Source of the DNA: a virus
DNA length: 46,086 bases
Reading direction: 5' to 3' (one strand)
IMG/VR virus record: IMGVR_UViG_3300047377_000522
Location: 1-46,086 of that record
The number at the start of each line of letters is the position of its first letter. Position 1 is the stretch's first letter. Shown in pieces: positions 6,821 to 15,739 of the stretch. A program made the translations under genes and the position numbers. The notes below the pieces were generated by a model that saw only the letters and a program-made list of their open reading frames with translations, did no database searches and had not been told where the DNA came from.

Positions 6821-8350
6821 TTGATCAAAAAAATTCTTAATAAGATCCTACCAAAAAAACGAGCTAATATCAAGGCTGATTGTGGCATAACCACCACAAA
6901 CGGCAGGCCATTCGTTTACAGCGGAACCAAGACTGTCGGGGGCTCGGGGGATAATTACATCCTAGATCTTGACCGTGAGGTCTTGATTGATCGTAGTGAA
7001 TTAATGTTTTTTTTGAATCCTTATGCACAGATCATCTTCAATCGTTTGACCGTGGCTGAGATAAACACGGGCTTGATCTTACAGCCAGCACCGAATCAAA
7101 CCTTGTTAGAGTTAGATCTAAAATCTTGGAATAGGTTAGTTAGTTCATATTTTAATCTTTACGCTGAGCAAACCGAAACAATTGACTTTAAAAAACAAAT
7201 GGATTTCGGGCAACTTCAGAAAAAGATTAGGCTTGAATCCTTGATTTATGGTGATTGCCTGGTGGTCAATATTCCTGATCAAAATGGATATACTCAGTTA
7301 AAGATCATAAATTCCCGGCAAATTAGAACGCCATACACAAGGCCCATTTCTGATAATATTATTGATGGGGTTGAGCTCGATTCTAAGGGAAGACATAGAG
7401 CCTTCTGGGTGATCGATGATAGAGGTAAATTTAAAAGGATCCGAGCTGTAAACGCCACTACTGGTAGGTTTCAAGCCAAGATGGTGTATTGTAATGAAAA
7501 GAGGATCGGAACGAGAGGATGCCCGATCTTGTCTCCAGTGTTGCAAGATTTACACCAATTAGATCGATTTAAGACGGCTACTATTAGTAAGAAAATGATC
7601 GAGGCTAAGATCGTGGCAGTGGTTGAAAGTGCAAGTGAATTGCAGTCATCAACCGCATTTGGACTTGAAAATCAAATAGATTTAACCACCGGTAAGACTC
7701 AAGATCTAAGCAAGCCATTTGCTGATTTTGGCGATTCAATGATTGTGGATAAGCTCAGTCCGGGCACTAAATTAAACGAGTTCGCAAGGAAAGAAGCTGA
7801 TCTAAGTTTTGCTCAGTTTGAAGAGGCGATCTTTAATGTGATCAGTGCAGCTCTCAACCTTCCACCGGAATCGGCTAGGATCTTATTTAGTTCTAATTAC
7901 TCAGCCTCTCAAGCGTCAAATGTTGAACTGGCTCATTATCTTGACGACTTCAAGTCTTCTTTTGCGTCTCAAGTGCTTGATCCAATTTATAAAGATTTTC
8001 TGAAAGTGCTTGCAGCTAAAGGTTTTATCCCATATTCAAGCATGATCCTTGATTCGCTTAATTCAGATCTTGGGTTTTATGCTTGGTCATCTTGTAAATG
8101 GAATCGCAGCAAAAAAGCGGTCGGAGCGTTTGAGAAACAGGTTAAAGCGTTAAGTATGGCTGTTGAAAATAGCTTGATGCCTTGGAGCATGGCGGCTGCA
8201 GAGCTTACCGGAATGAACCCGATTGATATCATAGATATGATTGAAAAAGATCAAGATCTATTATTATCATTAAGAGTTCCTCCCGAATATTTACAGAAAC
8301 CAGAAGATTTACAGAAAGATCCTAATGAGGTCATAGAGGTAATAGAATAA
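6821..8350 (+). CDS. portal protein, lambda family, 509 aa
   Basis: Forms the dodecameric portal through which DNA is packaged and ejected. Length and order (after terminase and gpW-like gene, before the protease) match the lambda gpB family. Typical segments are visible: RLESLIYGDCLVVNIPD (stem/clip strand), QIRTPYTRPISDNIIDGVEL, SPVLQDLHQLDRFKTATISK and the tunnel/crown-side LPPESARILFSSNYSASQASN. The reading frame opens with a TTG at 6821 sixteen bases after the previous stop; no ATG fits better because the N-terminal lysine-rich segment is typical. The stop is directly followed by the next ATG. Confidence 0.88.
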   Translation: MIKKILNKILPKKRANIKADCGITTTNGRPFVYSGTKTVGGSGDNYILDLDREVLIDRSELMFFLNPYAQIIFNRLTVAEINTGLILQPAPNQTLLELDLKSWNRLVSSYFNLYAEQTETIDFKKQMDFGQLQKKIRLESLIYGDCLVVNIPDQNGYTQLKIINSRQIRTPYTRPISDNIIDGVELDSKGRHRAFWVIDDRGKFKRIRAVNATTGRFQAKMVYCNEKRIGTRGCPILSPVLQDLHQLDRFKTATISKKMIEAKIVAVVESASELQSSTAFGLENQIDLTTGKTQDLSKPFADFGDSMIVDKLSPGTKLNEFARKEADLSFAQFEEAIFNVISAALNLPPESARILFSSNYSASQASNVELAHYLDDFKSSFASQVLDPIYKDFLKVLAAKGFIPYSSMILDSLNSDLGFYAWSSCKWNRSKKAVGAFEKQVKALSMAVENSLMPWSMAAAELTGMNPIDIIDMIEKDQDLLLSLRVPPEYLQKPEDLQKDPNEVIEVIE

Positions 8351-9280
8351 ATGTCTGTTATTTATCAGCAAGTTAAAAAAATAAATATGTCTGGTGGGGA
8401 TCCTGTTCAGATCGTAGGGGGAACTGGTATTCAGGTTCAGCAAGCGGGTTCAACCTACACGATTACTAATACTGCGCCACTGAATACGCCTCCAGTGGAA
8501 AGGATCAAGCAAAGTGAGGTGTTAACCCCAACCGCTAAAAATATCATTGTCTCAACAGCAGCGACAACTCCAATTAACATTATTCTGCCAGCGGCTAGTT
8601 TCTTCCCGGTGAATCCTGATATTTATTACAGATTTGTGATAGCAAATTTCAGTGATCAGGATGTTACGATTGAGATCAGTGATGGATCAAGCTTTATAAA
8701 TTCATCGCAAAAAGTTGTATTAAAAGCAAACCCTACAAGGCCCTATAAAGCGTTTTTAAATGCTTGTAACTTCCCATCATCCAACGGTTTCCCGGCTATT
8801 TCAGCGTGGGAAAAAGAAGCCGGGGTGTTATGCAAATTTAAAGCCAGATTTACCGGATCTGTTCCTATGAATACATTCAACACGCCAACCCCTATAGCGT
8901 TTAGGGAAGGGAATGAAACAGATAATAATACAGTTTTTGAGCTTGATCCTGCTGATGACACAAACATTTTGATCAATGCTTCATGCAACCTTCAAGCGGC
9001 TTTTGATTCAACTATTGATGCTACCGGATTCTCGCCAACCTATAACGTTGAATTATATGTACAAATCACTAGAGGTGGGGCGGTTCTTCCGATAGATCCT
9101 TACACGAGGATCAAAACGGGCAACTTTGGAGGTGAGGATGCGGCTATAACTAAAGTTGTTGATTTTGATGTGTTCGCAGGCGATCAGCTAAAGATCATTC
9201 AACACGTAACTAATAACGTTGGGCCAAGCACACAGGGCAATCATATTGCATCTAATTTATTCTTAAAGGCGTTTGTATGA
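8351..9280 (+). CDS. structural protein with C1q-like C-terminal domain, 309 aa
   Basis: Starts immediately after the portal stop. The N-terminal third has MSGGDPVQIVGGTGIQV, a small beta motif common at fibre or decoration-protein starts. The middle (about 50-160) is a beta-rich domain. From about 165 to the end the strand pattern (CKFKARFTG, NTPTPIAF, TVFELDP, YNVELYVQITRGG, FAGDQLKIIQHVT) resembles a C1q/TNF-like jelly roll, a trimeric binding fold. A head fibre or capsid-decorating adhesin is likely. In lambda-like heads the protease follows the portal, so this is an insertion in the head module. Family membership is inferred from the strand pattern. Confidence 0.55.
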   Translation: MSVIYQQVKKINMSGGDPVQIVGGTGIQVQQAGSTYTITNTAPLNTPPVERIKQSEVLTPTAKNIIVSTAATTPINIILPAASFFPVNPDIYYRFVIANFSDQDVTIEISDGSSFINSSQKVVLKANPTRPYKAFLNACNFPSSNGFPAISAWEKEAGVLCKFKARFTGSVPMNTFNTPTPIAFREGNETDNNTVFELDPADDTNILINASCNLQAAFDSTIDATGFSPTYNVELYVQITRGGAVLPIDPYTRIKTGNFGGEDAAITKVVDFDVFAGDQLKIIQHVTNNVGPSTQGNHIASNLFLKAFV

Positions 9281-9525
9281 GTTGGATTAAAGAACTTTTC
9301 ACTACTGATATTATAGACTTTTTTAAAACGATCACAAATAGATTTTTTAACAAAGAGACCTCAAAAGGAATGATGTTGATCGGGATTGTTGTTGGTGCTG
9401 ATTATGGCCTTGACATTGACACCATAGAAAGGATCTTTGATGGGGCTGAGCAAGATCCTATAAGTTTGATCCTTACGCTTATATTTTTAATTGCGTACAG
9501 TAAGTTGATAAAAAAAGGTGAATAA
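9277..9525 (+). CDS. small membrane-associated protein, 82 aa
   Basis: Overlaps the upstream stop by ATGA. The N-terminal 30 residues are amphipathic (SWIKELFTTDIIDFFKTITNRFF), followed by a short hydrophobic stretch (GMMLIGIVVGADYGL) and a C-terminal hydrophobic helix (ISLILTLIFLIAYSKL). One or two membrane passes are plausible. Such proteins in phage head modules are sometimes holins or pilot-type proteins, but no feature decides this. It ends four bases before the protease gene. Confidence 0.6.
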   Translation: MSWIKELFTTDIIDFFKTITNRFFNKETSKGMMLIGIVVGADYGLDIDTIERIFDGAEQDPISLILTLIFLIAYSKLIKKGE

Positions 9526-9528
9526 TAA

Positions 9529-10677
9529 ATGTGGTTTGTTAATGATGAGCTCAAAGCAAAGTTAGAAAAGATCGAAGCAAGATCAAATGAATTAGACGCT
9601 GAAACTTATCTTTCTGAACCAAAAGAAGATCGAATTTTTAAGGGTGTGGTAGGAACTTTAGTTGATGAGCCGCAGCCGTGGTTTGATCTTTTTGGCGTTG
9701 AATATACTGTATATTCTGATATAATACGCTATATTGATCAGGAAAATTTAGAAGATACTTCTGAACCCATTTATCTTGATTTTAATTCGGGCGGTGGAGT
9801 TGCTAGTAATAATTTTTTATTGGTAATGAATGCAATAAAAGAATCAAGACGTGAAATTGTTGCTGTTGTCCATGATTGCGCTGCCAGCGCTGCTTATATG
9901 TTAGCATCTCAAGCGAGCAAAATTTGTGCCATTGGTGAATTTAGCATGGTAGGATCTGTTGGCGTGGCGGTTGATCTGTATGTTCGAGATGAAGAAAGTT
10001 TATCTATAACTAACCGAGAATCAAAAGATAAACGACCTGATTATAGCACAAGTGAAGGTATAGAGGTTTTGCAGGATCAACTTGATTCAATGTTCGAAAT
10101 AGTGAAAAGTAAAATAATAGAATCAAGGCCTGCATTAAAGAATTCTGACTTTGGAAAAGGTCGGATGTTTATAGCTGAGGAAGCTTTAAATTTAAATTTG
10201 ATTGATCAAATTGGATTAAGCTTTGAAGCAAAAGAAGACCAACCAAAAAAAGGCAATATAACCATGAACTTAGATAAGATTAAAGCGGATCACCCAGATC
10301 TAGCTAATCAATTGATGGCAGAAGGAGCGAATCAAGCAAAGATCAACGCTACCCAAGCTATTGAAAATTTTAAAAATGAAATGATGTCCCATTTAAAAAT
10401 GGCGGAATCCTCTGGAAATTTTGAGTATGCCATACAATGTATTCAAGACGGGGTTTCATTCAGTGATGAAGTGGCTATTAAGCACATGAATTCTAAGAAA
10501 GAATTTGCAGAATCACAAGATAAAAGCCACAAGATCTTGACTGAAAAACTTTTAAACAGCAACCAAGAATCAAACGATATCGCAGCCATGGAAATGAGCG
10601 AAAAATCACCAGAGATCAAAGGTGATGCAGTTGATCAAGTGGCTAGAATGTACACTAAAAAAGAGGTGAAAAAATGA
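9529..10677 (+). CDS. prohead protease, S49/SppA-like, with C-terminal scaffold, 382 aa
   Basis: Matures the prohead by cleaving scaffold. The fold is that of S49 (lambda gpC-like) peptidases: FNSGGG at 85-90 as oxyanion region, catalytic Ser120 in HDCAASAAYM, and a likely catalytic Lys at 166 or 168 (RESKDKRP). After about residue 240 the character changes to charged helices, the scaffold part, as in lambda gpC/Nu3. An internal in-frame ATG at 10264 could give the scaffold alone. It couples to the decoration-protein gene by ATGA. Confidence 0.88.
   Translation: MWFVNDELKAKLEKIEARSNELDAETYLSEPKEDRIFKGVVGTLVDEPQPWFDLFGVEYTVYSDIIRYIDQENLEDTSEPIYLDFNSGGGVASNNFLLVMNAIKESRREIVAVVHDCAASAAYMLASQASKICAIGEFSMVGSVGVAVDLYVRDEESLSITNRESKDKRPDYSTSEGIEVLQDQLDSMFEIVKSKIIESRPALKNSDFGKGRMFIAEEALNLNLIDQIGLSFEAKEDQPKKGNITMNLDKIKADHPDLANQLMAEGANQAKINATQAIENFKNEMMSHLKMAESSGNFEYAIQCIQDGVSFSDEVAIKHMNSKKEFAESQDKSHKILTEKLLNSNQESNDIAAMEMSEKSPEIKGDAVDQVARMYTKKEVKK
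10264..10677 (+). CDS. nested in-frame scaffold, Nu3-like, 137 aa
   Basis: Proposed second product of the protease gene in the same frame, starting at Met246 (MNLDKIKADHPDL). An AAAAAAGGC stretch 8-12 bases upstream could bind ribosomes. The product is helical, charged and lacks the protease active site, as expected of a scaffold that is cleaved and lost. The precedent is lambda Nu3, translated from inside gene C. This is inference from architecture; only mapping of protein N-termini would settle it. Confidence 0.5.
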   Translation: MNLDKIKADHPDLANQLMAEGANQAKINATQAIENFKNEMMSHLKMAESSGNFEYAIQCIQDGVSFSDEVAIKHMNSKKEFAESQDKSHKILTEKLLNSNQESNDIAAMEMSEKSPEIKGDAVDQVARMYTKKEVKK

Positions 10678-11081
10678 GTTGTTGCCCATTAGATCCACTT
10701 TACCAATTAGATCACGGTAAGCCCCTTACACAAGGCCATTTCACAGCAATTACAAAGCCGATCGGACAAGCAGCCCCAGCTGCTGAGGACTGGACAAGAG
10801 GTTTGATCGTTAGCCTAGATCCTTTAGATGGCATCTTCAAACCTTGGGATGGTTCCACAGAAGATCAACAAATTGCAGTCTTGCAATGTTGCGCTTCATG
10901 GGATGGAGTAGCCACACAACAGCCTTCAACCCTGATTCTAAAGGGCAATGTATTCGATTCTTTGCTTTATTTTCCGGGCTTTACCGCACCATTAACACCT
11001 TTGCAGATCCAAGCGTTGCAAGTATGGGGTCTTACAGTGATCCCGCAGCGTGATCTATCTCGTACAACAGGAGATCTATAA
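10674..11081 (+). CDS. head decoration protein, gpD-like, 135 aa
   Basis: Trimeric protein that caps the capsid three-fold sites and stabilises the expanded head. The order protease, gpD, gpE is that of lambda. Sequence features fit the family: a loose N-terminal arm (KPLTQGHFTAITKPIGQAA), the central DWTRGLIVSLDPLDGIFKPWDG, and LILKGNVFDSLLYFP. The sequence begins MSCCPLDPLYQ, with paired cysteines like the gpW-like gene start. ATGA overlap with the protease; one base separates its stop from the next gene. Confidence 0.75.
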   Translation: MSCCPLDPLYQLDHGKPLTQGHFTAITKPIGQAAPAAEDWTRGLIVSLDPLDGIFKPWDGSTEDQQIAVLQCCASWDGVATQQPSTLILKGNVFDSLLYFPGFTAPLTPLQIQALQVWGLTVIPQRDLSRTTGDL

Positions 11082-11082
11082 T

Positions 11083-12192
11083 ATGTTATCAGTATGCCAA
11101 GAGGCGATCATTGAAAAATACGAGCAAGAGTCGAGACCGTACGGACTGCTTAAAAGCTTTTTTACATCTGGCTCACCAAGGATCAGGCAAGGTGAAAAGT
11201 TGCTTCTTCCTTTTAAACTAAAAGGGAACCCGATAGCTATTCCGGAAACTTATTGTAGCGGTCCCAATTTCAACGAGCGCAGAACAAGCGAAGTGATGGA
11301 AATAAACGTTGTACCATATAAAGAAGGCTTTGAGATCAACGCTTGTGATTTAGAAAAAGTGCCGTTCGGTAAAAACCAATTTGAAATGGCGGATCAATTA
11401 GCTACTGAAAATTTATTTGATTTGATCGTTGAAGGGATCCGAGACAATGAAGATTTGTTATCAAGATCTTGGGAACTTCAAGCGGCTCAAATCTGGCAAA
11501 CTGGATCTTTATCGTTAACAGATCGATCTGGCAAAGTCAGGTATGAATATCAATTTCCAACGCCAGCAAGCCATTTCCCCACCGTGGCAACGGCTTGGAG
11601 TGACTCAGCAAACGCCACCCCAATCGATGATCTTGCAGCTTTAGCAAGTTTAATCCAATCGAACGGTAAGGCACGACCTGATACCGTTATCATGAATGAA
11701 AAAACTTATTTAGATTTTATTAATACCGTTCAAGTCGAGCTCAAAGGTGATCTTTTGCGTATTGATACCATAGGGATCAACCGGGAAGGCTTGGAGCTAT
11801 TAGGTGGAATTCTTAAAGGATCCTTGTCTGCTGGTTCTCATAATCTTAAGATCTGGGTTTATAATGAAGAGTATGACGATCCTGAAACCGGAGATCCTAA
11901 AAAATACGTTGAAGATGATAACGTTATAATGATATGCAGTGCGGAATCTAATGGTAACCGTGTTCGGTATAATAAATATTTTATTCCAACTCCAAAGATC
12001 CCAATGACATCAAACATTAGCAATACAATCGGTCGTTTGATCCCTGAAAATATCTCAGAGGATGGAAGTGTTACTCAAGAATTACACGCTTACGGACAAA
12101 TTGACGGATCATCTATGACAGTTGAAACAAGATCCAGAATGATCTATATTCCTGTTTCATTTTTAACGTACGGTTGTTTAAAAACGGCTTAG
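11083..12192 (+). CDS. major capsid protein, gpE family, 369 aa
   Basis: Builds the head shell with the HK97 fold. Length and sequence match the lambda gpE family: an N-terminal arm, RPYGLLKSFFTSGSPRI, FEINACDLEKVPFGKNQFEMADQL (spine region), then EGIRDNEDLLSRSWELQAAQI, the P-domain helices and the IWVYNEEYDDPETG strand segment. The ATG at 11083 has CAGGAG nine bases upstream; an upstream start would run into the gpD gene. One of the most secure structural assignments in the window. Confidence 0.9.
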   Translation: MLSVCQEAIIEKYEQESRPYGLLKSFFTSGSPRIRQGEKLLLPFKLKGNPIAIPETYCSGPNFNERRTSEVMEINVVPYKEGFEINACDLEKVPFGKNQFEMADQLATENLFDLIVEGIRDNEDLLSRSWELQAAQIWQTGSLSLTDRSGKVRYEYQFPTPASHFPTVATAWSDSANATPIDDLAALASLIQSNGKARPDTVIMNEKTYLDFINTVQVELKGDLLRIDTIGINREGLELLGGILKGSLSAGSHNLKIWVYNEEYDDPETGDPKKYVEDDNVIMICSAESNGNRVRYNKYFIPTPKIPMTSNISNTIGRLIPENISEDGSVTQELHAYGQIDGSSMTVETRSRMIYIPVSFLTYGCLKTA

Positions 12193-12202
12193 GAGGCTAC
12201 AG

Positions 12203-12409
12203 ATGGCAACAAAAAGATACAAAGTAGCTGATAATTCAGCAATCACCATTGGCGGATTCGTTGTTAAACAAAATCAAATAATTAGAGATGGTTTAATGAC
12301 GGATCAAGTTACAGATCGACTGCTTAAGATGGGCAAGATCGTTTTAGTTGATGAGGCGGCTGTAAAGGCTGAAGCAAAAGAAGCTAAGAAGAAAGATCAA
12401 GCGAAATAA
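12203..12409 (+). CDS. small head-tail module protein, 68 aa
   Basis: A strong site (TTAGGAGGCTACAG) precedes the ATG. The first 45 residues are beta-rich (RYKVADNSAITIGGFVVKQNQII), and the tail is a lysine/alanine helix (VKAEAKEAKKKDQAK). It lies where lambda has FI, between capsid and connector genes, but FI is larger and this is not clearly the same. Ends in TAATGG, overlapping the next gene by one base. Confidence 0.65.
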   Translation: MATKRYKVADNSAITIGGFVVKQNQIIRDGLMTDQVTDRLLKMGKIVLVDEAAVKAEAKEAKKKDQAK

Positions 12410-12789
12410 TGGTTGATCTGCTTAGAGTTGCAGTGACTGATTTAAACAAGATCTTAAGTATTGATTTTGCTCAAGATATTGAATTCATCAGTCCTGCTGG
12501 CGTAAGCTTGCCGATCATTAGAGGGTATTGTAATCAGGTGGCCTTGTCGTTTGATCCCGAAACCGGGCAAAATTTTGCAGCGTCTAGGGCATCAATATCT
12601 ATACCTAAAGAATCAATAGTTAATCTCCAAATTGAGCTACCGAACAAAAGCGAAGTTAACGGGGATCAACCTTGGATCGTTAGTTTTACAGATAAGTTGA
12701 ATATAAAAAGAACTTACAGTATAATAGAATGTATGCCAGATGATACGCTGCAATGTATTGTTTATAAGTTAGGATTGATCAAAACATGA
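12409..12789 (+). CDS. head-tail connector, FII-like, 126 aa
   Basis: A small beta-barrel protein is expected here to join the filled head to the tail. The sequence has alternating strands around IEFISPAGVSLPIIRGYCNQV, ASRASISIPKESI and KRTYSIIECMPDDTLQCIV, similar in layout to lambda gpFII, where a GV/IRG strand and a DRVSPDD-like turn occur. Position after the capsid gene and before a terminator-like gene supports this. Coupled by TAATG upstream and ATGA downstream. Confidence 0.5.
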   Translation: MVDLLRVAVTDLNKILSIDFAQDIEFISPAGVSLPIIRGYCNQVALSFDPETGQNFAASRASISIPKESIVNLQIELPNKSEVNGDQPWIVSFTDKLNIKRTYSIIECMPDDTLQCIVYKLGLIKT

Positions 12790-13466
12790 CGCCACAGATT
12801 AACAGCTTAATTGACCCAATAGATCAAAGGTTGATCGTCTTAAATAGCATAGCTGAGTTGTTAAAAGTTGAATTTGATAATCAATTGATCCTTGCCCAAA
12901 ATGCAGGAGCAGACACTACACCATATGATGTTCGTGTGTTTGAATCAAGGTATGCGCCTATCGGTCAACTCATTGATCTTACAGATCAAAATAAAGATCT
13001 TAGAACTGTAATTAATATTCAATCAATCAATGGCAACAGGAACGCAGGAACAGCAAGCGCCCTTGTAGGTGCTAGTTTTAAGTGTTTGTATTATATAGAT
13101 ATTTTTGGCTTTGCCATTAATAAGATCCAAGGATCAGGGCAAGATCTGCCGGACAGGAGAGCCTTTCTTAACGCTGATCAAACCTTCTCAGTTGTGAGAA
13201 AAATTATTAGCTCAGTATATTATCAAACCTTAGCTTGTGATCCTAAGTTAGTTTCTAAAAGAAATCATATACTTAACTATGAGGTTCTAGGAACGAATCA
13301 AGACGAGAATCCAACCGTGGCGATCCATGCGATCAGATTGAATCTTGAAGTCGTTGTTGGAGAAAACCAAATTTTAAATGATGGCGTACCGTTACAAGGT
13401 GCGGATTATACTATAATTAGATCAGAAACTGGCGAAGTTCTGATCGATGGCACAGAGGATCTTTAA
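12786..13466 (+). CDS. probable tail terminator/neck protein, 226 aa
   Basis: Lies directly before the tail sheath gene, where contractile-tail phages encode the tail terminator. The N-terminal helix (DPIDQRLIVLNSIAELLKVEF) and later strands are compatible with a gpU/gp37-like fold, but the protein is longer than most terminators and no key residues can be named. It contains an Asn/Gly-rich loop (INGNRNAGTASALVG). ATGA overlap with the upstream gene. The role is given by position. Confidence 0.5.
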   Translation: MTPQINSLIDPIDQRLIVLNSIAELLKVEFDNQLILAQNAGADTTPYDVRVFESRYAPIGQLIDLTDQNKDLRTVINIQSINGNRNAGTASALVGASFKCLYYIDIFGFAINKIQGSGQDLPDRRAFLNADQTFSVVRKIISSVYYQTLACDPKLVSKRNHILNYEVLGTNQDENPTVAIHAIRLNLEVVVGENQILNDGVPLQGADYTIIRSETGEVLIDGTEDL

Positions 13467-13467
13467 T

Positions 13468-14937
13468 ATGTCTTCACCTTTGGGAACGACAAAAGCAGCT
13501 GCAACGGCTGTTCAAGTAGAGTTTGATTCTTCCCGGGCTGGTAGTGCTGTAACACTGCCACAAAGGATCGCAATATTCGGTCAGGGCAATGACTCAACAT
13601 TATATACTACTGATAAATTATTGATTACTAGCTCAAAACAGGCTGGTGATGCATACGGTTACGGGTCCCCGATCCATCTTGTGTCTAGGATCCTTTTTTC
13701 GGTTGGGGGTGATCGTGTTGCTGGGATCCCTGTTACTGTATACCCATGTGAAAACCCAGTCGGGGGAGCTCAAAACACCAGAACGATCACGATCACAGGC
13801 ACAGCGACTGAAGCCGGGACGCTGACCGTTCAGCGTGGTACTAATATTTTTACTGTTGGCGTAAAAAATGGGGCGGTAGCAGCTGATCTTAACCCTTTAC
13901 TTGTTGATCAAATCAACGGGGATCTAAATTATCCGTTTTTAGCTGCTGAGGCTGGCGGAGTGATCACTTTAACCACTAAAGCGTCTGGGGCTTGGGGGAA
14001 TGATATTGATTTCCAAATATTAAATATCCCTGCCGGGCTTGCTATCGTTAACACCAACAACGATGATGGGGCCGGATTCATTGACGTTGAAGATCCTTTG
14101 CTGCTAGTTGGCAACACTTGGGAGACGTTATTAATTAACTGTTCAACTGAGACAGACAGCACAACCTTTTCAGCGTTTGAATTTTGGGGTGAAGGTAGGT
14201 GGGATCCTTTGATCACATTACCGGCAATGGTATTCACGGGCTCAAATAGCGAAGATCTTACAGCTCTGAGAGCTATTACAGACGCAAGAAGATCCGATAG
14301 GGTAAATGTCTTAACTTTCAACGCTGGATCCCCTTCTTTAGGATTAGAAATTGCAGCAAATCAAGTGCTTGTTCATGCGAATATATCAGATCAAAACCCG
14401 GCAAGATCAATTACTAACCAATTCTTGATCAATGTCGCTGGGGGGCCTGAGCAAGTTCAGCCAGATTTTACCGCACGAAATGTGTGCGTGGTGGCTGGGT
14501 TATCTACTACAGTGATCACAGATGGAAAAGTTCAAGTTAAAGACTCGGTTACTATGTACCATCCGCTTGGGGAGGAAACCCCAGCTTATGCATATACAGC
14601 AAATATAATTAAGCTAATGAACGTGATCTTTGCGATCAATTCACGATTCAGACAAGGTTATTGGGACGGTGTACCATTAGTGCCAAATGATCAAAGCGTT
14701 TCGAGTGCCAGCGGAGCTAAAAAGCCGAGTGACGCAATAACAGAAGCTCAAGTTGTTGTGAATTCAATGGCTAGGCGTGCGGTATTGGTTAATCCTGAGG
14801 AAACGATCGACAATATACAAGCTCAAATATCAAGCTTGAATCCTGATAGGATCGAGCTAGAGATGCCGATCACGCTGAGCGGAAATAATACGCAAATATC
14901 AACCAATGTTAAATTTGCATTTTTGAGGGGTGAATGA
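13468..14937 (+). CDS. tail sheath protein, Mu gpL-like, 489 aa
   Basis: Forms the contractile outer tube. Length and order match Mu gpL. The N-terminus (SSPLGTTKAAATAVQVEFDSS) and the segment QRIAIFGQGNDST, with an inserted beta domain at about 100-180 (TRTITITGTATEAGTLTVQRG), are characteristic. The C-terminal domain (VVNSMARRAVLVNPEETIDNI, then IELEMPITLSGNNTQISTNV) is the conserved handshake part that links neighbouring subunits. ATG at 13468 starts one base after the previous stop. Ends in an overlap with the tube gene. Confidence 0.9.
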   Translation: MSSPLGTTKAAATAVQVEFDSSRAGSAVTLPQRIAIFGQGNDSTLYTTDKLLITSSKQAGDAYGYGSPIHLVSRILFSVGGDRVAGIPVTVYPCENPVGGAQNTRTITITGTATEAGTLTVQRGTNIFTVGVKNGAVAADLNPLLVDQINGDLNYPFLAAEAGGVITLTTKASGAWGNDIDFQILNIPAGLAIVNTNNDDGAGFIDVEDPLLLVGNTWETLLINCSTETDSTTFSAFEFWGEGRWDPLITLPAMVFTGSNSEDLTALRAITDARRSDRVNVLTFNAGSPSLGLEIAANQVLVHANISDQNPARSITNQFLINVAGGPEQVQPDFTARNVCVVAGLSTTVITDGKVQVKDSVTMYHPLGEETPAYAYTANIIKLMNVIFAINSRFRQGYWDGVPLVPNDQSVSSASGAKKPSDAITEAQVVVNSMARRAVLVNPEETIDNIQAQISSLNPDRIELEMPITLSGNNTQISTNVKFAFLRGE

Positions 14938-15326
14938 TCATGAGCGTAGGCGGAAATATAACCAATGTTTCAATCGATGGTACTAATTTTACAACCACGG
15001 ACGGATCAACCGTTGAGTTAAGTTTAGGCGGAGTTAAAAGAGAGACTAAAACTAATGCAAACGGAACGACTAGAGAAATAGTAACAACTCAATTACCTTT
15101 TGCGAAAGGTGTTGAAATTGCTGTTGAATCTGATGATACCTTGGCAGATCTAAATAGGATCAACAATGATGTTGGCACAGAAAAGGCGGTTTCGATCACT
15201 CTTAGTGATGGATCCGTTATCTCTGGATCTGGTAATATCAATGGTGAGATTGTGCTTGATTCTCAGGAAGCATCAATCAAGATCGACATTATGGGTGAAG
15301 GCAAATGGAAAAGACAAAATAAATGA
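14934..15326 (+). CDS. tail tube protein, Mu gpM-like, 130 aa
   Basis: Inner tube subunit stacked as hexamers inside the sheath. Directly follows the sheath gene as in Mu. The beta-rich sequence (GGNITNVSIDGTNFTTTDGS, KGVEIAVESDDTLADLNRI, AVSITLSDGSVISGSG) fits the gpM family in length and strand pattern. Two ATGs are possible, 14934 (overlapping the sheath stop) and 14940; GAGGGG upstream is better spaced for 14940. The stop overlaps the chaperone gene by ATGA. Confidence 0.87.
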   Translation: MIMSVGGNITNVSIDGTNFTTTDGSTVELSLGGVKRETKTNANGTTREIVTTQLPFAKGVEIAVESDDTLADLNRINNDVGTEKAVSITLSDGSVISGSGNINGEIVLDSQEASIKIDIMGEGKWKRQNK

Positions 15327-15739
15327 TTGAAATTAATGAAGAAATGTCGGTTGATGAGTTCAACCGTGCAGCTCGTTTTTATGGCCTTGAAGAGCTTGAT
15401 TCTTACCCTGAGAAAAGCGATACCGAGGATGATCAGGTTTTGATCTTCAAATTCTTAGAGCGCATAAGAAAAGGTGTGCTTGTTGTTGATGATAGCGGAG
15501 AGATCAAGCAAATTCTTATCAAACCTTTAGATATCAATGGTTCAAGTAAGAGTGAATTCATTTTTCAGATTCCCACAGCTGGTGATTTACGGGCAGGGCA
15601 GCGCAAAAACAACCATGTTGATATAGCCACAACTCTTGCAGCTAGGATCACGAAAACTAATGAAGTGGATCTTAATAAGCTGAGCATTAAAGATTATAGG
15701 ATTCTCAGTGAAACAACTATGATTTTTTTTATGGAATAG
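15323..15739 (+). CDS. tail assembly chaperone, gp41-like, 138 aa (unshifted product)
   Basis: Helps the tape measure protein fold while the tube polymerises. Sequence after a short helical region has LIKPLDINGSSKSEFIFQIPTAGDL, like the gp41-type chaperones, which share the L-P-x-P/R-x-x-T logic near the middle. The frame-0 product ends MIFFME at a TAG. Just before this the mRNA has eight T residues, T TTT TTT A, a classic -1 slippery site, and the -1 frame is open to 15927. Both the short and the extended forms are expected, as in Mu, lambda and many others. Confidence 0.85.
   Translation: MIEINEEMSVDEFNRAARFYGLEELDSYPEKSDTEDDQVLIFKFLERIRKGVLVVDDSGEIKQILIKPLDINGSSKSEFIFQIPTAGDLRAGQRKNNHVDIATTLAARITKTNEVDLNKLSIKDYRILSETTMIFFME

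Noticed and set aside
9277-9525. Calling this small membrane-associated gene the holin
   Set aside because: It lies in the head module, far from the endolysin; the protein at 44781-45146 or the 33-aa peptide at 43279 are better placed, and none is certain.
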